DNA of 64,000 nt, taken from assembly GCF_004210375.1 (NCBI RefSeq), contig NC_134833.1, positions 21,321,396-21,385,395 on the forward strand. Direction: 5' to 3'. This document shows positions 24,702 through 36,246 of this stretch, piece by piece. Origin of the DNA: Tachypleus tridentatus (Eukaryota; Arthropoda; Merostomata; Xiphosura; Limulidae). The position numbers and the translations under genes are program-made. Under the pieces are notes generated by a model. That model saw nothing but the letters and a program-made list of their open reading frames with translations. It was not told where the DNA came from and did not search any database. Numbering within the stretch: position 1 is the stretch's first letter; the number at the start of each line of letters is the position of its first letter.

Positions 24702-24970
24702 GGCCAGGCTTGGCCAGGTGGATAAGACACTCGACTCGTAATCCGAAGGTCGCGGGTTCGGATCCCCGTCGCACCAAACATGCTCACACTTTCAACCGTG
24801 GGGGCATTATAATGTGACGATCAATTCCACTGTTCGTTGGCAAAACGAGTAGCCCAAGAGTTGGCGGTGAGTGATGATGACTAGTTGCCTTTCCTCTAGT
24901 CTTACACTGGTAAATTAGGGACGGCTTGCGCAGATAGCCGTCGTGTAACTTTGCGCAAAATTCAAACCAA
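24702..24970 (+). mobile_element. SINE family A, full length
   Basis: Follows directly after the two-module tandem array; intact B box GGGTTCGGATCC. Confidence 0.87.
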
Positions 24971-25091
24971 ACCTAAAGTACTTTTAAACTTAATGACCAG
25001 TATGATAATAGTTAAAGCAATACTGAACCTTACTGCCCAATATAATACCATTTACATCAACAATTATTTTTTAGCTCATAGTCCCATCATT

Positions 25092-25265
25092 TCTTGGCCA
25101 ATTTGAGACCTGATAACACTATGTAACACAAATTTTGTTCCTGGATAGTATGTGTTATTTCTTAATTGTTTATGTTGTAAAAGTACAGAAAATGGCCATT
25201 ATTCCCTTCAAACTTTGCTTTTGTGACCTGGATAATGAAATTTAGAAATTAACCTATTTTCTATG
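25092..25265 (+). repeat. Left inverted-repeat arm of the 25-26.6 kb unit
   Basis: It shares with the complement of the right arm the blocks ATGTAACA, TTGTTCCTGGA, GTGTTATTTC and CAAACTTTGCTTTTGTGACC, in the same order with small indels. Confidence 0.65.
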
Positions 25266-25579
25266 TAAAAACGGGCAAATTTGCACATTTTCATTTACAT
25301 AAGGTCTGAATAAAACAACATATGAATACAAATTTATATATATTTATACTAAAGTTATACAAAGTTGAACAAAATTATTTAGAAGTGAATAGTTTTTCGA
25401 GATTTGCGACTAAGACGTAAACCACTTTCACGTATCAGCCCCCAAATATAGTCTCTGCATTCGACTTTGTCAGACCAAGAACTCTGATCAAGTCATTGAG
25501 GTCTCTTTGGTTGGGGTAGTATGGGTTTCTCTCACCAGCTGCACCTCTGAAATTGTAATCTGGATCTTCAAGGTCTATC

Positions 25580-26226
25580 TCATCTTCTGATTTGTTCCTC
25601 TCTTGGGTACAGGGAGCTCAGGGCAGTGTGGCAGTGGGGCGATGGATAATGGAGGTCCAGATACATGATAACAGATGTATTCTTGCCAGCCCGACATTTG
25701 GAAGTGTCCACCATGCAAAAGTAGCAATTGTTTGAGTGGTCAGTGAGTTCATGCCAAATTCTTGGAATAGATAACTTCATGGCTCTCTTTTCCCTCTGTA
25801 CCATCCTGTAAAAGAGCAAAATAAAATTGTTATTATGAAGAATACATTTATTTCATCCACAACTAATGTGTAAGAGGTTCATGCCAAATATTTTTATGTG
25901 ATACTTTTCTATACTATTGGAAATTAAAAAATTAAAAAGATATTTAAATCTTAAAATGTCTAAAATTTATATAATATAAAATTTTACTATTCAAGCAAGC
26001 AAAATTGTTCGTCTTACCTTCTAGAGTATTTTTTGCAGTGCTCACAGGTAAAATAAGGTGCCCAGGGTTTGTTTTGATCCCTGACAGGCATGCTTAAATA
26101 TGCCTTGTAGGGTTCACACATTTTAGCAGATGCTGTTACAGAGTACTTTTTTGCTCTTGTCTTGATAAATTGACCACATACATAGCAGAATTTGTCTGGA
26201 GAATGATTGCAGCTTCTTGATGCCAT
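25580..26226 (-). pseudogene. Cys-rich (CxxC) repeat-family protein, two exons, frame-broken
   Basis: Exon 1 is 26226-26018 and exon 2 begins at 25805, joined AG|gtaaga ... ttacag|G in frame across a 212-bp intron. The first product half has CYVC at residues 14-17, Cys37, PWAPYFTCEHC ending at 64, and after the intron PRIWHELTDHSNNCYFC ending at 100. The paired cysteines suggest zinc binding. The pattern resembles a repeated arthropod family I know only as uncharacterised. The main frame stops at 25580, but the next frame continues with acidic sequence and ERNPYYPNQRDLNDL to about 25440, so a frameshift near 25600 probably split an originally longer protein. The ATG is the first one below the predicted start site. 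Function is unknown. Confidence 0.55.
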
Positions 26227-26276
26227 CTCTGATAAAATCAGATAAGTCTATGTGTTCACTTAGGCAGCTAGAACTA

Positions 26277-26314
26277 AACTGAAGTAGTGAGTGGTAAACC
26301 CCTGTATATATATA
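26277..26314 (-). promoter_or_regulatory. TATA box and initiator of the Cys-rich gene
   Basis: Minus-strand TATATATATA occupies about 26314-26305, and the arthropod-type initiator TCAGTT lies at 26282-26277, putting +1 at 26280, about 30 bp below the TATA. The resulting 5' UTR is 54 nt and contains no upstream ATG before the start at 26226. Confidence 0.7.
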
Positions 26315-26321
26315 TTATTGT

Positions 26322-26421
26322 GGAGAGTTCTAGAAAAGTCTAAAAGGTTCTTGAAATTTTTCATAAGCTCTACAACATTGTAGAAAGTTCTTGAAAATTC
26401 TTGTAAGTTCGAGAAAATTCT
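26322..26421 (-). promoter_or_regulatory. Heat-shock element cluster
   Basis: From 26382 to 26421 eight contiguous 5-bp units alternate with cores GAA, TTC, GAA, TTC, (GTA), TTC, GAA, TTC; only the fifth is imperfect. Shorter runs lie at 26327-26336 (GTTCTAGAAA) and 26347-26356 (GTTCTTGAAA). Alternating nGAAn units are the binding site of trimeric heat-shock factor. The cluster lies 45-140 bp above the initiator of the Cys-rich gene, as in hsp70-type promoters. Confidence 0.8.
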
Positions 26422-26457
26422 CTATCAGCTACTCAGCACTGAATGTACCTGAAATGT

Positions 26458-26655
26458 TCTGGAAAATGGATAAATTTGAAAATTTCATTACCCAGGTCAC
26501 AAAAGCAAAGTTTGAAGAGAAAAATAGGTGTTTTCCATTTACTTTAGGCATAAGCATTTGGGAAATAACACTTTCTCTCCAGGAACAAGAAAAAGTAAAA
26601 AATTTGTTACATAATGTTATAGTTTCAAAATAAGGAGAGAAAACCTTTGCGTTTA
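26458..26655 (-). repeat. Right inverted-repeat arm of the 25-26.6 kb unit
   Basis: Complementary to the left arm in block order. ORFs on both strands here (26391-26633 and 26429-26683) have no recognisable protein features and are probably chance. Confidence 0.65.
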
Positions 26656-26904
26656 ATGTATCTGACCACGCCCAAAATCTCATAGATTAATTTACTCTAA
26701 TCCTGCCTAAAATAATTTCAGTTTCAGGGTAGACTGGCAGAGATCTTGACGAGTATTAAGAAAAAATCGGGTGTACGCGCACCCCAAGTTTGGTGTTATA
26801 AACATGTAGTTAATAAACAAAGAAGAAAACTCTCAGATACTGATTTATTCTAATCCAACCTAAGTGGAATGTCGCGAATATTAAAGATTTACATTAATTG
26901 TTAA

Positions 26905-27640
26905 AGTATTCAAAATATTAAAGATTTCCTCTTGTTTGTAATACATTATTTGTTAAAGTATTCAAAATATTAAAGATTTACTCTTGTTTGTAACATATTA
27001 ATTGTTAAAGTATTCAAAATATTAAAGATTTACTCTTTTGTAATACATTAATTGTTAAAGTATTCAAAATGTTAAATATTTCCTCTTGTTTGTAACATAT
27101 TATTTGTTAAAGTATTCAAAATATTAAATATATCCTCTTGTTTGTAATATATTAATTGTTAAAGTATTCAAAATATTAAAGATTTACTCTTGTTTGTAAC
27201 ACATTAATTGTTAAAGTATTCAAAATATTAAAGATTTCCTCTTGTTTGTAACATATTAATTGTTAAAGTATTCAAAATATTAAATATTTACTCTTGTTTG
27301 TAATACATTAATTGTTAAAGTATTCAAAATATTAAAGATTTCCCCTTGTTTGTAACATATTAATTGTTAAAGTATTCAAAATATTAAAGATTTACTCTTG
27401 TTTGTAACACATTAATTGCTAAAGTATTCAAAATATTAAAGATTTCCTCTTGTTTGTAACATATTAATTGTTAAAGTATTCAAAATATTAAATATTTCCT
27501 CTTGTTTGTGATACATTAATTGTTAAAGTATTCAAAATATTAAAGATTTCCTCTTATTTGTAATACATTAATTGTTAAAGTATTCAAAATGTTAAATATT
27601 TCCTCTTGTTTGTGATACATTAATTGTTAAAATATTCAAA
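26905..27640. repeat. Minisatellite, 52 bp, about 14 copies
   Basis: Unit contains ATTAATTGTTAAAGTATTCA, AAATATTAAAGATTTCCTCT and TGTTTGTAACAT. Starts 250 bp outside the right inverted-repeat arm. Confidence 0.92.
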
Positions 27641-27686
27641 ACACAAAGTGAGATCTATTTCTAGGTCTACAAGAAGCTGTTATTTT

Positions 27687-27797
27687 GAAGTTAAGCACAA
27701 AGCTACACAATGAAGTACCTGTGCTCTGTTCATCACGGGTATCGAAACCCGGATTCTAGCGTTATACGCCCGAAGACATACTGGTGTGCCACAACTA
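27687..27797 (-). mobile_element. SINE family B
   Basis: AGCACAAAGCTACACAATG ... CACGGGTATCGAAACCCGG. Confidence 0.72.
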
Positions 27798-28016
27798 AAT
27801 AAAGATAATTAAAGAACGTTTAGTTGAGAAATCTATGTTATATATCCTTATTTTATGACCTTATGGCCATATATATCAATATACATGGTCGCTCAGACAC
27901 AAAATTATTGAGTGTTTTAGATTTCTTTAAATAATAACAGTGAAAAGTACTTAAGTGAATGTTTTAATAACATGATGATAAAAAACTTAATAACGGATAG
28001 CAACCTTCAACTTTCT

Positions 28017-28136
28017 GTTTGCTTATTACTAAGCACAAAGCTCTACGATGGGCTGTTTGATCTGTGCCTATCACGGGGCTCGAAACCCAATTTTTAGCTT
28101 TATCAGCTCCTAAACTTACCACTTAACCACTTGAAT
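28017..28136 (-). mobile_element. SINE family B
   Basis: AAGCACAAAGCTCTACGATG ... CTCGAAACCCAATTTTTAGC. Confidence 0.68.
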
Positions 28137-28199
28137 AAATGCATATTGTAAATGATTAAAATAAAAAGTATTAGTTTTTCATTTATCGTATATTGTTGT

Positions 28200-28322
28200 T
28201 ATTGTTTTGAGTTTCGCACAAAGTTACACAATGGGCTACTTGTGCTCTGCCCACCACGGGTATCGAAACCTGGTTTTTAGCGTTGGAATTCCGCAGACAT
28301 ACCGCTGAGCCACTGGGGGCTT
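28200..28322 (-). mobile_element. SINE family B
   Basis: GTGCTCTGCCCACCACGGG ... CCGCTGAGCCACTGG, one of the better preserved copies. Confidence 0.75.
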
Positions 28323-28429
28323 ATTATATATATTTATTTCTCTATTGATTTTATTTATAATAATTAATAGAATGTTTAGTTATACCAGCTTTTAAATGTA
28401 TACACTCATTTCTTGTAAAAAAATCTCTT

Positions 28430-29570
28430 TCAAAACATACTTTCAATAAGTGTATTAAGTTATTTGTAATGTAATTTTTCGTTCAAAACACAGTTTTAGT
28501 AAGTGTATTAAGTTATTTGTAATGTAATTTTTCGTTCAAAACACAGTTTCAGTAAGTGTATTAAGTTATTTGTAATGTAATTTTTCGTTCAAAACACAGT
28601 TTCAGTAAGTGTATTAAGTTATTTGTAATGTAATTTTTCGTTCAAAACACAGTTTCAGTAAGTGTAAGTTATTTGTAATGTAATTTTTCGTTCAAAACAC
28701 ATTTCAGTAATGTATTAAGTTATTTTATTTTTCGTTCAAAACACAGTTTCAGTAAGTGTATTAAGTTATTTGTAATGTAATTTTTCGTTCAAAACACAGT
28801 TTCAGTAAGTGTATTAAGTTATTTGTAATGTTATTTTTCGTTCAAAACACATTTTCAATAAGTGTATTAAGTTATTTGTAATGTTATTTTCGTTCAAAAC
28901 ACACTTTCAATAAGTGTATTAAGTTATTTGTAATATTATTTTTTGTTCAAAACACACTTTCAATAAGTGTATTAAGTTATTTGTAACGTTATTTTTCGTT
29001 CAAAACACACTTTCAATAAGTGTATTAAGTTATTTGTAATGTTATTTTTCGTTCAAAACACACTTTCAATAAGTGTATTAAGTTATTTGTAATGTTATTT
29101 TTCGTTCAAAACATATCTTCAGTAGATGTATTAAGTTATTTGTAATGTTATTTTTCGTTCAAAACACACTTTCAATAAGTGTATTAAGTTATTTGTAATG
29201 TTATTTTTCGTTCAAAACATATCTTCAGTAGTTGTATTAAGTTATTTGTAATGTTATTTTTCGTTCAAAACATATCTTCAGTAGTTGTATTAAGTTATTT
29301 GTAATGTTATTTTTCGTTCAAAACATATCTTCAGTAGATGTATTAAGTTATTTGTAATGTTATTTTTCGTTCAAAACATATCTTCAGTAGATGTATTAAG
29401 TTATTTGTAATGTTATTTTTCGTTCAAAACATATCTTCAGTAGATGTATTAAGTTATTTGTAATGTTATTTTTCGTTCAAAACATATCTTCGGTAGTTGT
29501 ATTAAGTTATTTGTAATGTTATTTTTCGTTCAAAACATATCTTCAGTAGATGTATTAAGTTATTTGTAAT
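28430..29570. repeat. Minisatellite, 53 bp, about 21 copies
   Basis: Unit contains TTCGTTCAAAACACAGTTTC and GTATTAAGTTATTTGTAATG. Three blocks of subtypes follow each other: CACAGTTTCAGTAAG, CACACTTTCAATAAG, CATATCTTCAGTAGA. Confidence 0.93.
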
Positions 29571-29604
29571 ACTCAAACTAAACATCCTAGTCAGTTTTTG
29601 TCCC

Positions 29605-29728
29605 CACCCCTAATAGCTCAACAATATGTCTGCAGACTTACAACACTAGAAACCGGGTTTTGATACTCATGGTGGACAGACCACAGAAAGCCCATCGTGT
29701 AAGTTTATACTTAACTTAAAACAAACAA
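29605..29728 (+). mobile_element. SINE family B
   Basis: CTAATAGCTCAACAATATG ... ACTCATGGTGGACAGACC. Confidence 0.68.
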
Positions 29729-29729
29729 G

Positions 29730-30775
29730 TTATTTATAATAGTTCACTACTACTTTTTTCTTTGCAATAATTTTTAACTATAAAACAGGGAGTCGCGTGT
29801 ACAGAAATCAACAGCGGTTTTGATCATGTTAATATCTAGTAAACTAAATCTGCCTTAGAATGATAATCTAGTATTACAGCTTTCGAATAACACATCAGTT
29901 GAACGTTTTGCAAAGAAATATTTCTCGTTTGTCAAGACTCGGTTTAAGTCCATTGGCCTCTTCAAAATAATTTACCCACAGAAGACCTGTTTTCAGTGCC
30001 AAACTATTCAATATGTACTGGGAGAGTGTCAGACTATTACGTTTACCCTAGCCACTGTTACAAGGGCAAGGTTGGAAGAGAAGTCGTTTATATAAAACCT
30101 AATTTGTTTTGAAAGCAGTCACGACGGGGGGTCTTACTGAAGTTTGAGCGACCAGAAACAGAGGTCGTTCACAAATGGTAGAATACAATGAAAAGAGGAC
30201 ATGAAAACTGAGAACCAGATTAAACAACAAGAACAAAACAGTTTATTCTGATTATAACCACTTTCGTTGTCTTAGTTCATGTTCAGTGATTGGCAGATTT
30301 AGATAAGATTATTAATATCTCAACCAATGGCATAAGAAATAACTGAAGAACATTTACTGCTGTTTTTACTAAATACACAGAATGCCATAGATGGCACAAA
30401 CATGTTGAAAGACATTCTTAGGAAGTCCTATTGTCAACACCAAAACAACATCTTGGAAGTTTCGTTACGTTTTTATTAAACAAGATGTCGAATACTAAAT
30501 TTATGCCACGTTTTATGCGATAAATTAGTATATCATATATCATACCATGTTTTATATGAGAATTGATATACCGGATTTTCCCATGACATTTTTTGTGAGA
30601 TCGAATCACGAATTTAGTGTTAAAATAATAGATGTTCATGATGTCTGCTTTTACAAGCAATGAACTTATGATCTAAAGCCACTTATTGAGATGTATCATT
30701 GTTAAAAAGTACAACAATTAAAAACTTTAGTTTGTTTATTTGTCCGTTGTAAGGTGACATTACATTATGTCCACT
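29730..30775. other. No gene recognised
   Basis: Unique AT-rich sequence; the 80-codon ORF 30418-30660 has no recognisable features. Confidence 0.4.
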
Positions 30776-31008
30776 GTTTGTTTGTTTTGAAATTTCGCGC
30801 AAAGCTACACGAGATCTGTCTGCACTAACCGTCCCTAATTTAGCAGTGTAAGACTAGAGGGAGGGCAGATAGTCATCACCACCAACCGTGAACTTTTAGG
30901 CTACTCTGTTACCAACGAATAATGGGATTGATCGTTACGTTATAACGCCCCATGGCTTAAAGGGCTAGCATGTTTGATGTGACGGGGATTCGAACCCGCG
31001 ACCCTGAT
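30776..31008 (-). mobile_element. SINE family A, head truncated
   Basis: Body complete; ends just past the B box. Confidence 0.85.
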
Positions 31009-31989
31009 TAAGTTTCACTGTCTTGCACAAATATTTTAAAAATTTGGTAACGTTTCACTTTTTTGAATGTTACTCGCGATGCTGACTGTTGATAACATTC
31101 TGAGGCTTGAAATGGAAGATTCCGTCCAAAACATATCCCTCCCTCCACACAAACACACATAAGAAGAATTTAAAGAAGGGTATTAACCCTCTGCATGCAG
31201 AGATTGCAGGTTCTATAAATAATAAGGGATTTGATTAGCTCTGAACATTAAAGATTTGTTCAAGTTCAAAGGTTAAAAATGCCTGTGGAGGTTTCATTAT
31301 TTTTCTGATAAATACATATTATCACGTAGCAAACTTGTTTCGCTCGTCTTGTTCGCTCTCCAAATGAAAAGCCGGGTTGAAACTTGTTATAAGGCGTCAT
31401 TAGAACTAGTGTTAGACGATTAAGTGATCCTTAAGTTGTGTTAACTAGTGAAAAGTGGTTTGATTTGTCGTATGTAATAATATGCAACCGACCAAATCCT
31501 AAACAACTAGTGCTTTTATTTTGCTAGAAAAGTATGCATTTCAGTAATGTCGGTAATGACTAGTTTTTGAAACTGATTTACATTCGAGCCATTTTTAGGC
31601 AAGTATACTTGTCCGGAAGATCTCGTGATCAGAGTCTCTGTGTGTAAAACAGTTTGATGGGCATTGCCTTTACACGTTTCAAATTTCTTGTGACAGCAAC
31701 AATCATAACAAACTATTTTTTTTTTTACAGGTTTCTCACCTATTCCAGTTCCAAATATGTTCTTTTAATGTTGGATAAACCTCTTTTATTTTGCCAGAAA
31801 ATATTCAGAATTTTTCTCTTTCACACACAAAGACATGTGGATTGAATGAGTTAAAATTACAGTTTGACAACCACGAAAAAATATTCACGAACGTAATAGA
31901 ATATAAACGTTTATTTATATAAAAAATATCGCGATTTTACTTGAGATTTTGGAGCACAAAATAAATGGAAACAGAAAAGTGAAAAAACC
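31009..31989. other. No gene recognised
   Basis: Unique sequence between a SINE and the 52-bp array; nothing supportable. Confidence 0.4.
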
Positions 31990-32301
31990 CGCGTTTAGCT
32001 TATTAATGATCTGTTTACTTTGATTATAGACTTCTTTCTAGTGCGTTTAGCTTATTAATGATCTGTTTACTTTGATTATAGACTTCTTTCTAGTGCGTTT
32101 AGCTTATTAATGATCTGTTTACTTTGATTATAGACTTCTTTCTAGTGCGTTTAGCTTATTAATGATCTGTTTACTTTGATTATAGACTTCTTTCTAGTGC
32201 GTTTAGCGTATTAATGATCTGTTTACTTTGATTATAGACTTCTTTCTAGTGCGTTTAGCTTATTAATGATCTGTTTACTTTGATTATAGACTTCTTTCTA
32301 G
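31990..32301. repeat. Minisatellite, 52 bp, six near-identical copies
   Basis: Unit contains GTGCGTTTAGCTTATTAATG and ATCTGTTTACTTTGATTATA. Only one substitution was noticed (GCGTA in the fifth copy), so expansion is recent. Confidence 0.95.
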
Positions 32302-32453
32302 TGAAAATATAGTGAAGTGTTCTGTTTGTAAAAAGCTAGTGGCAACTAGTTGCTGTTTAGCAGAGATATCTACACTCTTAACTATTAACACCTTCTGAAT
32401 TATTATTGTAACTTATGACTGTTAACATCAGTGTTAACAGCTCGTAATGTATT

Positions 32454-32673
32454 CGGTTCGGCATGACCAGGTAGTTAGGGCGCTCAACTCGTAATCTGAT
32501 GGTCGAGAGTTCGAATCCGGTTACATCAAGTATGCTAGTCCTTTCAACCGTGGGGGCGTTATAATGTGACGGCAAATCCAATCAATCGCTGGTAAAATAG
32601 TAGCCCAAGAGTTGGGAGTGGGTGGTGATGACAAGCTGAGTCGAGTGCCTTAACCACCTGGCCATGCCGGGTC
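32454..32673 (+). mobile_element. SINE family A fold-back composite
   Basis: Plus-oriented head and body to about 32636, then a minus-oriented head (CCTGGCCATGCCGGGTCAC). The tail halves are missing. Confidence 0.8.
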
Positions 32674-32994
32674 ACATCATTTAGTGCTTCTACCAGAATC
32701 ACTACGTTCTGTAAACACTGAAATATTTCATGCAATATTTTCTGACAGTTATTTACACTTGACTTTATAACGGACAAAACTAAGTTATTATGAATATAAT
32801 GCAATATGTGGAACCTTCTGGTTGCAAAAGATATAAAAATGATCATAATATAACTTGAGTGTATAATACAATTCCATGTAAATTATGAAAACTTGAATTT
32901 GAACAAATATTTATTTATTATGTTCAAAATTATTTGCTTTATTTGCACTGAAATTTCAATTTATTGTTGACAAATAGTGCCTTTAATCTGAACA

Positions 32995-35900
32995 TAGCTT
33001 CAAGTTGAATATCGCGGTATGTATATAACTTGATGTCAGCTTGAAGTCGGATATCGTATTACCTGTATAACTTGAACAAAGTAAGCTTCAAGTAGAACAT
33101 TAAGGATAGCTATATAACTTGAGCTCAGCTTGAAGTCGGATATCGTAGTACCTGTATAACTTGAACAAAGTAAGCTTCAAGTAGAACATTAAGGATAGCT
33201 ATATAACTTGATGTCAGCTTGAAGTCGGATATCGTAGTACCTGTATAACTTGAACAAAGTAAGCTTCAAGTAGAACATCACGGTAGCTATATAACTTGAG
33301 CTGAGCTTGAAGTCGGATATCGTAGTACCTGTATAACTTGAACAAAGTAAGCTTCAAGTAGAACATTAAGGATAGCTATATAACTTGAGCTGAGCTTGAA
33401 GTCGGATATCGTAGTACCTGTATAACTTGAACAAAGTAAGCTTCAAGTAGAACATCACGGTAGCTATGTAACTTGAGCTGAGCTTGAAGTCGGATATCGT
33501 AGTACCTGTATAACTTGAACAAAGTAAGCTTCAAGTAGAACATCACGGTAGCTATATAACTTGATGTCAGCTTGAAGTCGGATATCGTAGTACCTGTATA
33601 ACTTGAACAAAGTAAGCTTCAAGTAGAACATCACGGTAGCTATATAACTTGAGCTGAGCTTGAAGTCGGATATCGTAGTACCTGTATAACTTGAACAAAG
33701 TAAGCTTCAAGTAGAACATTAAGGATAGCTATATAACTTGAGCTGAGCTTGAAGTCGGATATCGTAGTACCTGTATAACTTGAACAAAGTAAGCTTCAAG
33801 TAGAACATCACGGTAGCTATGTAACTTGAGCTGAGCTTGACGTCGGATATCGTAGTACCTGTATAACTTGAACAAAGTAAGCTTCAAGTAGAACATCACG
33901 GTAGCTATATAACTTGATGTCAGCTTGAAGTCGGATATCGTAGTACCTGTATAACTTGAACAAAGTAAGCTTCAAGTAGAACATTAAGGATAGCTATATA
34001 ACTTGATGTCAGCTTGAAGTCGGATATCGTAGTACCTGTATAACTTGAACAAAGTAAGCTTCAAGTAGAACATTAAGGATAGCTATATAACTTGAGCTGA
34101 GCTTGAAGTCGGATATCGTAGTACCTGTATAACTTGAACAAAGTAAGCTTCAAGTAGAACATTAAGGATAGCTATATACCTTGATGTCAGCTTGAAGTCG
34201 GATATCGTAGTACCTGTATAACTTGAACAAAGTAAGCTTCAAGTAGAACATCACGGTAGCTATATAACTTGATGTCAGCTTGAAGTCAGATATCGTAGTA
34301 CCTGTATAACTTGAACAAAGTAAGCTTCAAGTAGAACATCACGGTAGCTATATAACTCGATGTCAGCTTGAAGTCGGATATCGTAGTACCTGTATAACTT
34401 GAACAAAGTAAGCTTCAAGTAGAACATTAAGGATAGCTATATAACTTGAGTTCAGCTTGAAGTCGGATATCGTAGTACCTGTATAACTTGAACAAAGTAA
34501 GCTTCAAGTAGAACATCACGGTAGCTATATAACTTGAGCTGAGCTTGAAGTCGGATATCGTAGTACCTGTATAACTTGAACAAAGTAAGCTTCAAGTAGA
34601 ACATTAAGGATAGCTATATAACTTGATGTCAGCTTGAAGTCGGATATCGTAGTACCTGTATAACTTGAACAAAGTAAGCTTCAAGTAGAACATTAAGGAT
34701 AGCTATATAACTTGAGCTCAGCTTGAAGTCGGATATCGTATTACCCGTATAACTTGAACAAAGTAAGCTTCAAGTTGAACATTAAGGATAGCTATATAAC
34801 TTGATGTCAGCTTGAAGTCGGATATCGTAGTACCTGTATAACTTGAACAAAGTAAGCTTCAAGTAGAACATTAAGGATAGCTATATAACTTGAGCTCAGC
34901 TTGAAGTCGGATATCGTAGTACCTGTATAACTTGAACAAAGTAAGCTTCAAGTAGAACATTAAGGATAGCTATATACCTTGATGTCAGCTTGAAGTCGGA
35001 TATCGTAGTACCTGTATAACTTGAACAAAGTAAGCTTCAAGTAGAACATTAAGGATAGCTATATAACTTGATGTCAGCTTGAAGTCGGATATCGTAGTAC
35101 CTGTATAACTTAAACAAAGTAAGCTGCAAGTAGAACATTAAGGATAGCTATATAACTTGATGTCAGCTTGAAGTCGGATATCGTAGTACCTGTATAACTT
35201 GAACAAAGTAAGCTGCAAGTAGAACATTAAGGATAGCTATATAACTTGAGCTCAGCTTGAAGTCGGATATCGTAGTACCTGTATAACTTGAACAAAGCAA
35301 GCTTCAAGTAAAACATTAAGGATAGCTATATAACTTGATGTCAGCTTGAAGTCGGATATCGTAGTACCTGTATAACTTGAACAAAGCAAGCTTCAAGTAG
35401 AACATTAAGGATAGCTATATAACTTGATGTCAGCTTGAAGTCGGATATCGTAGTACCTGTATAACTTGAACAAAGTAAGCTGCAAGTAGAACATTAAGGA
35501 TAGCTATATAACTTGATGTCAGCTTGAAGTCGGATATCGTAGTACCTGTATAACTTGAACAAAGTAATCTGCAAGTAGAACATTAAGGATAGCTATATAA
35601 CTTGAGCTCAGCTTGAAGTCGGATATCGTAGTACCTGTATAACTTGAACAAAGTAAGCTGCAAGTAGAACATTAAGGATAGCTATATAACTTGATGTCAG
35701 CTTGAAGTCGGATATCGTAGTACCTGTATAACTTGAACAAAGTAAGCTGCAAGTAGAACATTAAGGATAGCTATATAACTTGATGTCAGCTTGAAGTCGG
35801 ATATCGTAGTACCTGTATAACTTGAACAAAGTAAGCTTCAAGTTGAACATTAAGGATAGCTATATAACTTGATGTCAGCTTGAAGTCGGATATCGTAGTA

Positions 35901-36097
35901 CCTGTATAACTTGAACAAAGTAAGCTTCAAGTAGAACATTAAGGATAGCTATATAACTTGATGTCAGCTTGAAGTCGGATATCGTAGTACCTGTATAACT
36001 TGAACAAAGTAAGCTTCAAGTAGAACATTAAGGATAGCTATATAACTTGATGTCAGCTTGAAGTCGGATATCGTAGTACCTGTATAACTTGAACAAA
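32995..36097. repeat. Satellite, 89 bp, about 35 copies
   Basis: Unit contains AACTTGAACAAAGTAAGCTT, CAAGTAGAACATTAAGGATA, GCTATATAACTTGATGTCAG and CTTGAAGTCGGATATCGTAG. Two linked variant sites occur: ATTAAGGAT or ATCACGGT, and TTGATGTCAG or TTGAGCTGAG. CTTGAAG and CTTCAAG make each unit self-complementary. Confidence 0.96.
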
Positions 36098-36222
36098 GTA
36101 GTCCAAGAGTTGGCGGTGGGTGGTGCTGACTAGCTGCCTTCCCTCTAGTCTTACACTGATAAATTATGGACGGCTAGCGCAGATAGCCCTCGAGCAGCTT
36201 TGAGCGAAATTCAAAAATAAAC
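36097..36222 (+). mobile_element. SINE family A, 3' half
   Basis: Begins inside the body at GTCCAAGAGTTGGCGG exactly where the 89-bp satellite stops. Confidence 0.85.
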
Positions 36223-36246
36223 AAACAAACTGAAATAAACATGTAT

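Larger units (their letters stand above)
25092..26655 (-). mobile_element. Inverted-repeat unit carrying a Cys-rich gene with a heat-shock-type promoter
   Basis: The left arm (about 25092-25265) and right arm (about 26458-26655) are imperfect inverted repeats; the best block is CAAACTTTGCTTTTGTGACC on one side and its complement on the other. Inside lie, on the minus strand, a promoter, a two-exon gene and a short 3' region. No known transposase motif was recognised, and target-site duplications could not be defined. It could be a non-autonomous transposon, or a gene-bearing repeat mobilised by another element. Confidence 0.6.

Noticed and set aside
26391-26683. 80- and 84-codon ORFs on opposite strands
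   Set aside because: Both lie in the right inverted-repeat arm and the promoter and show no protein motif.
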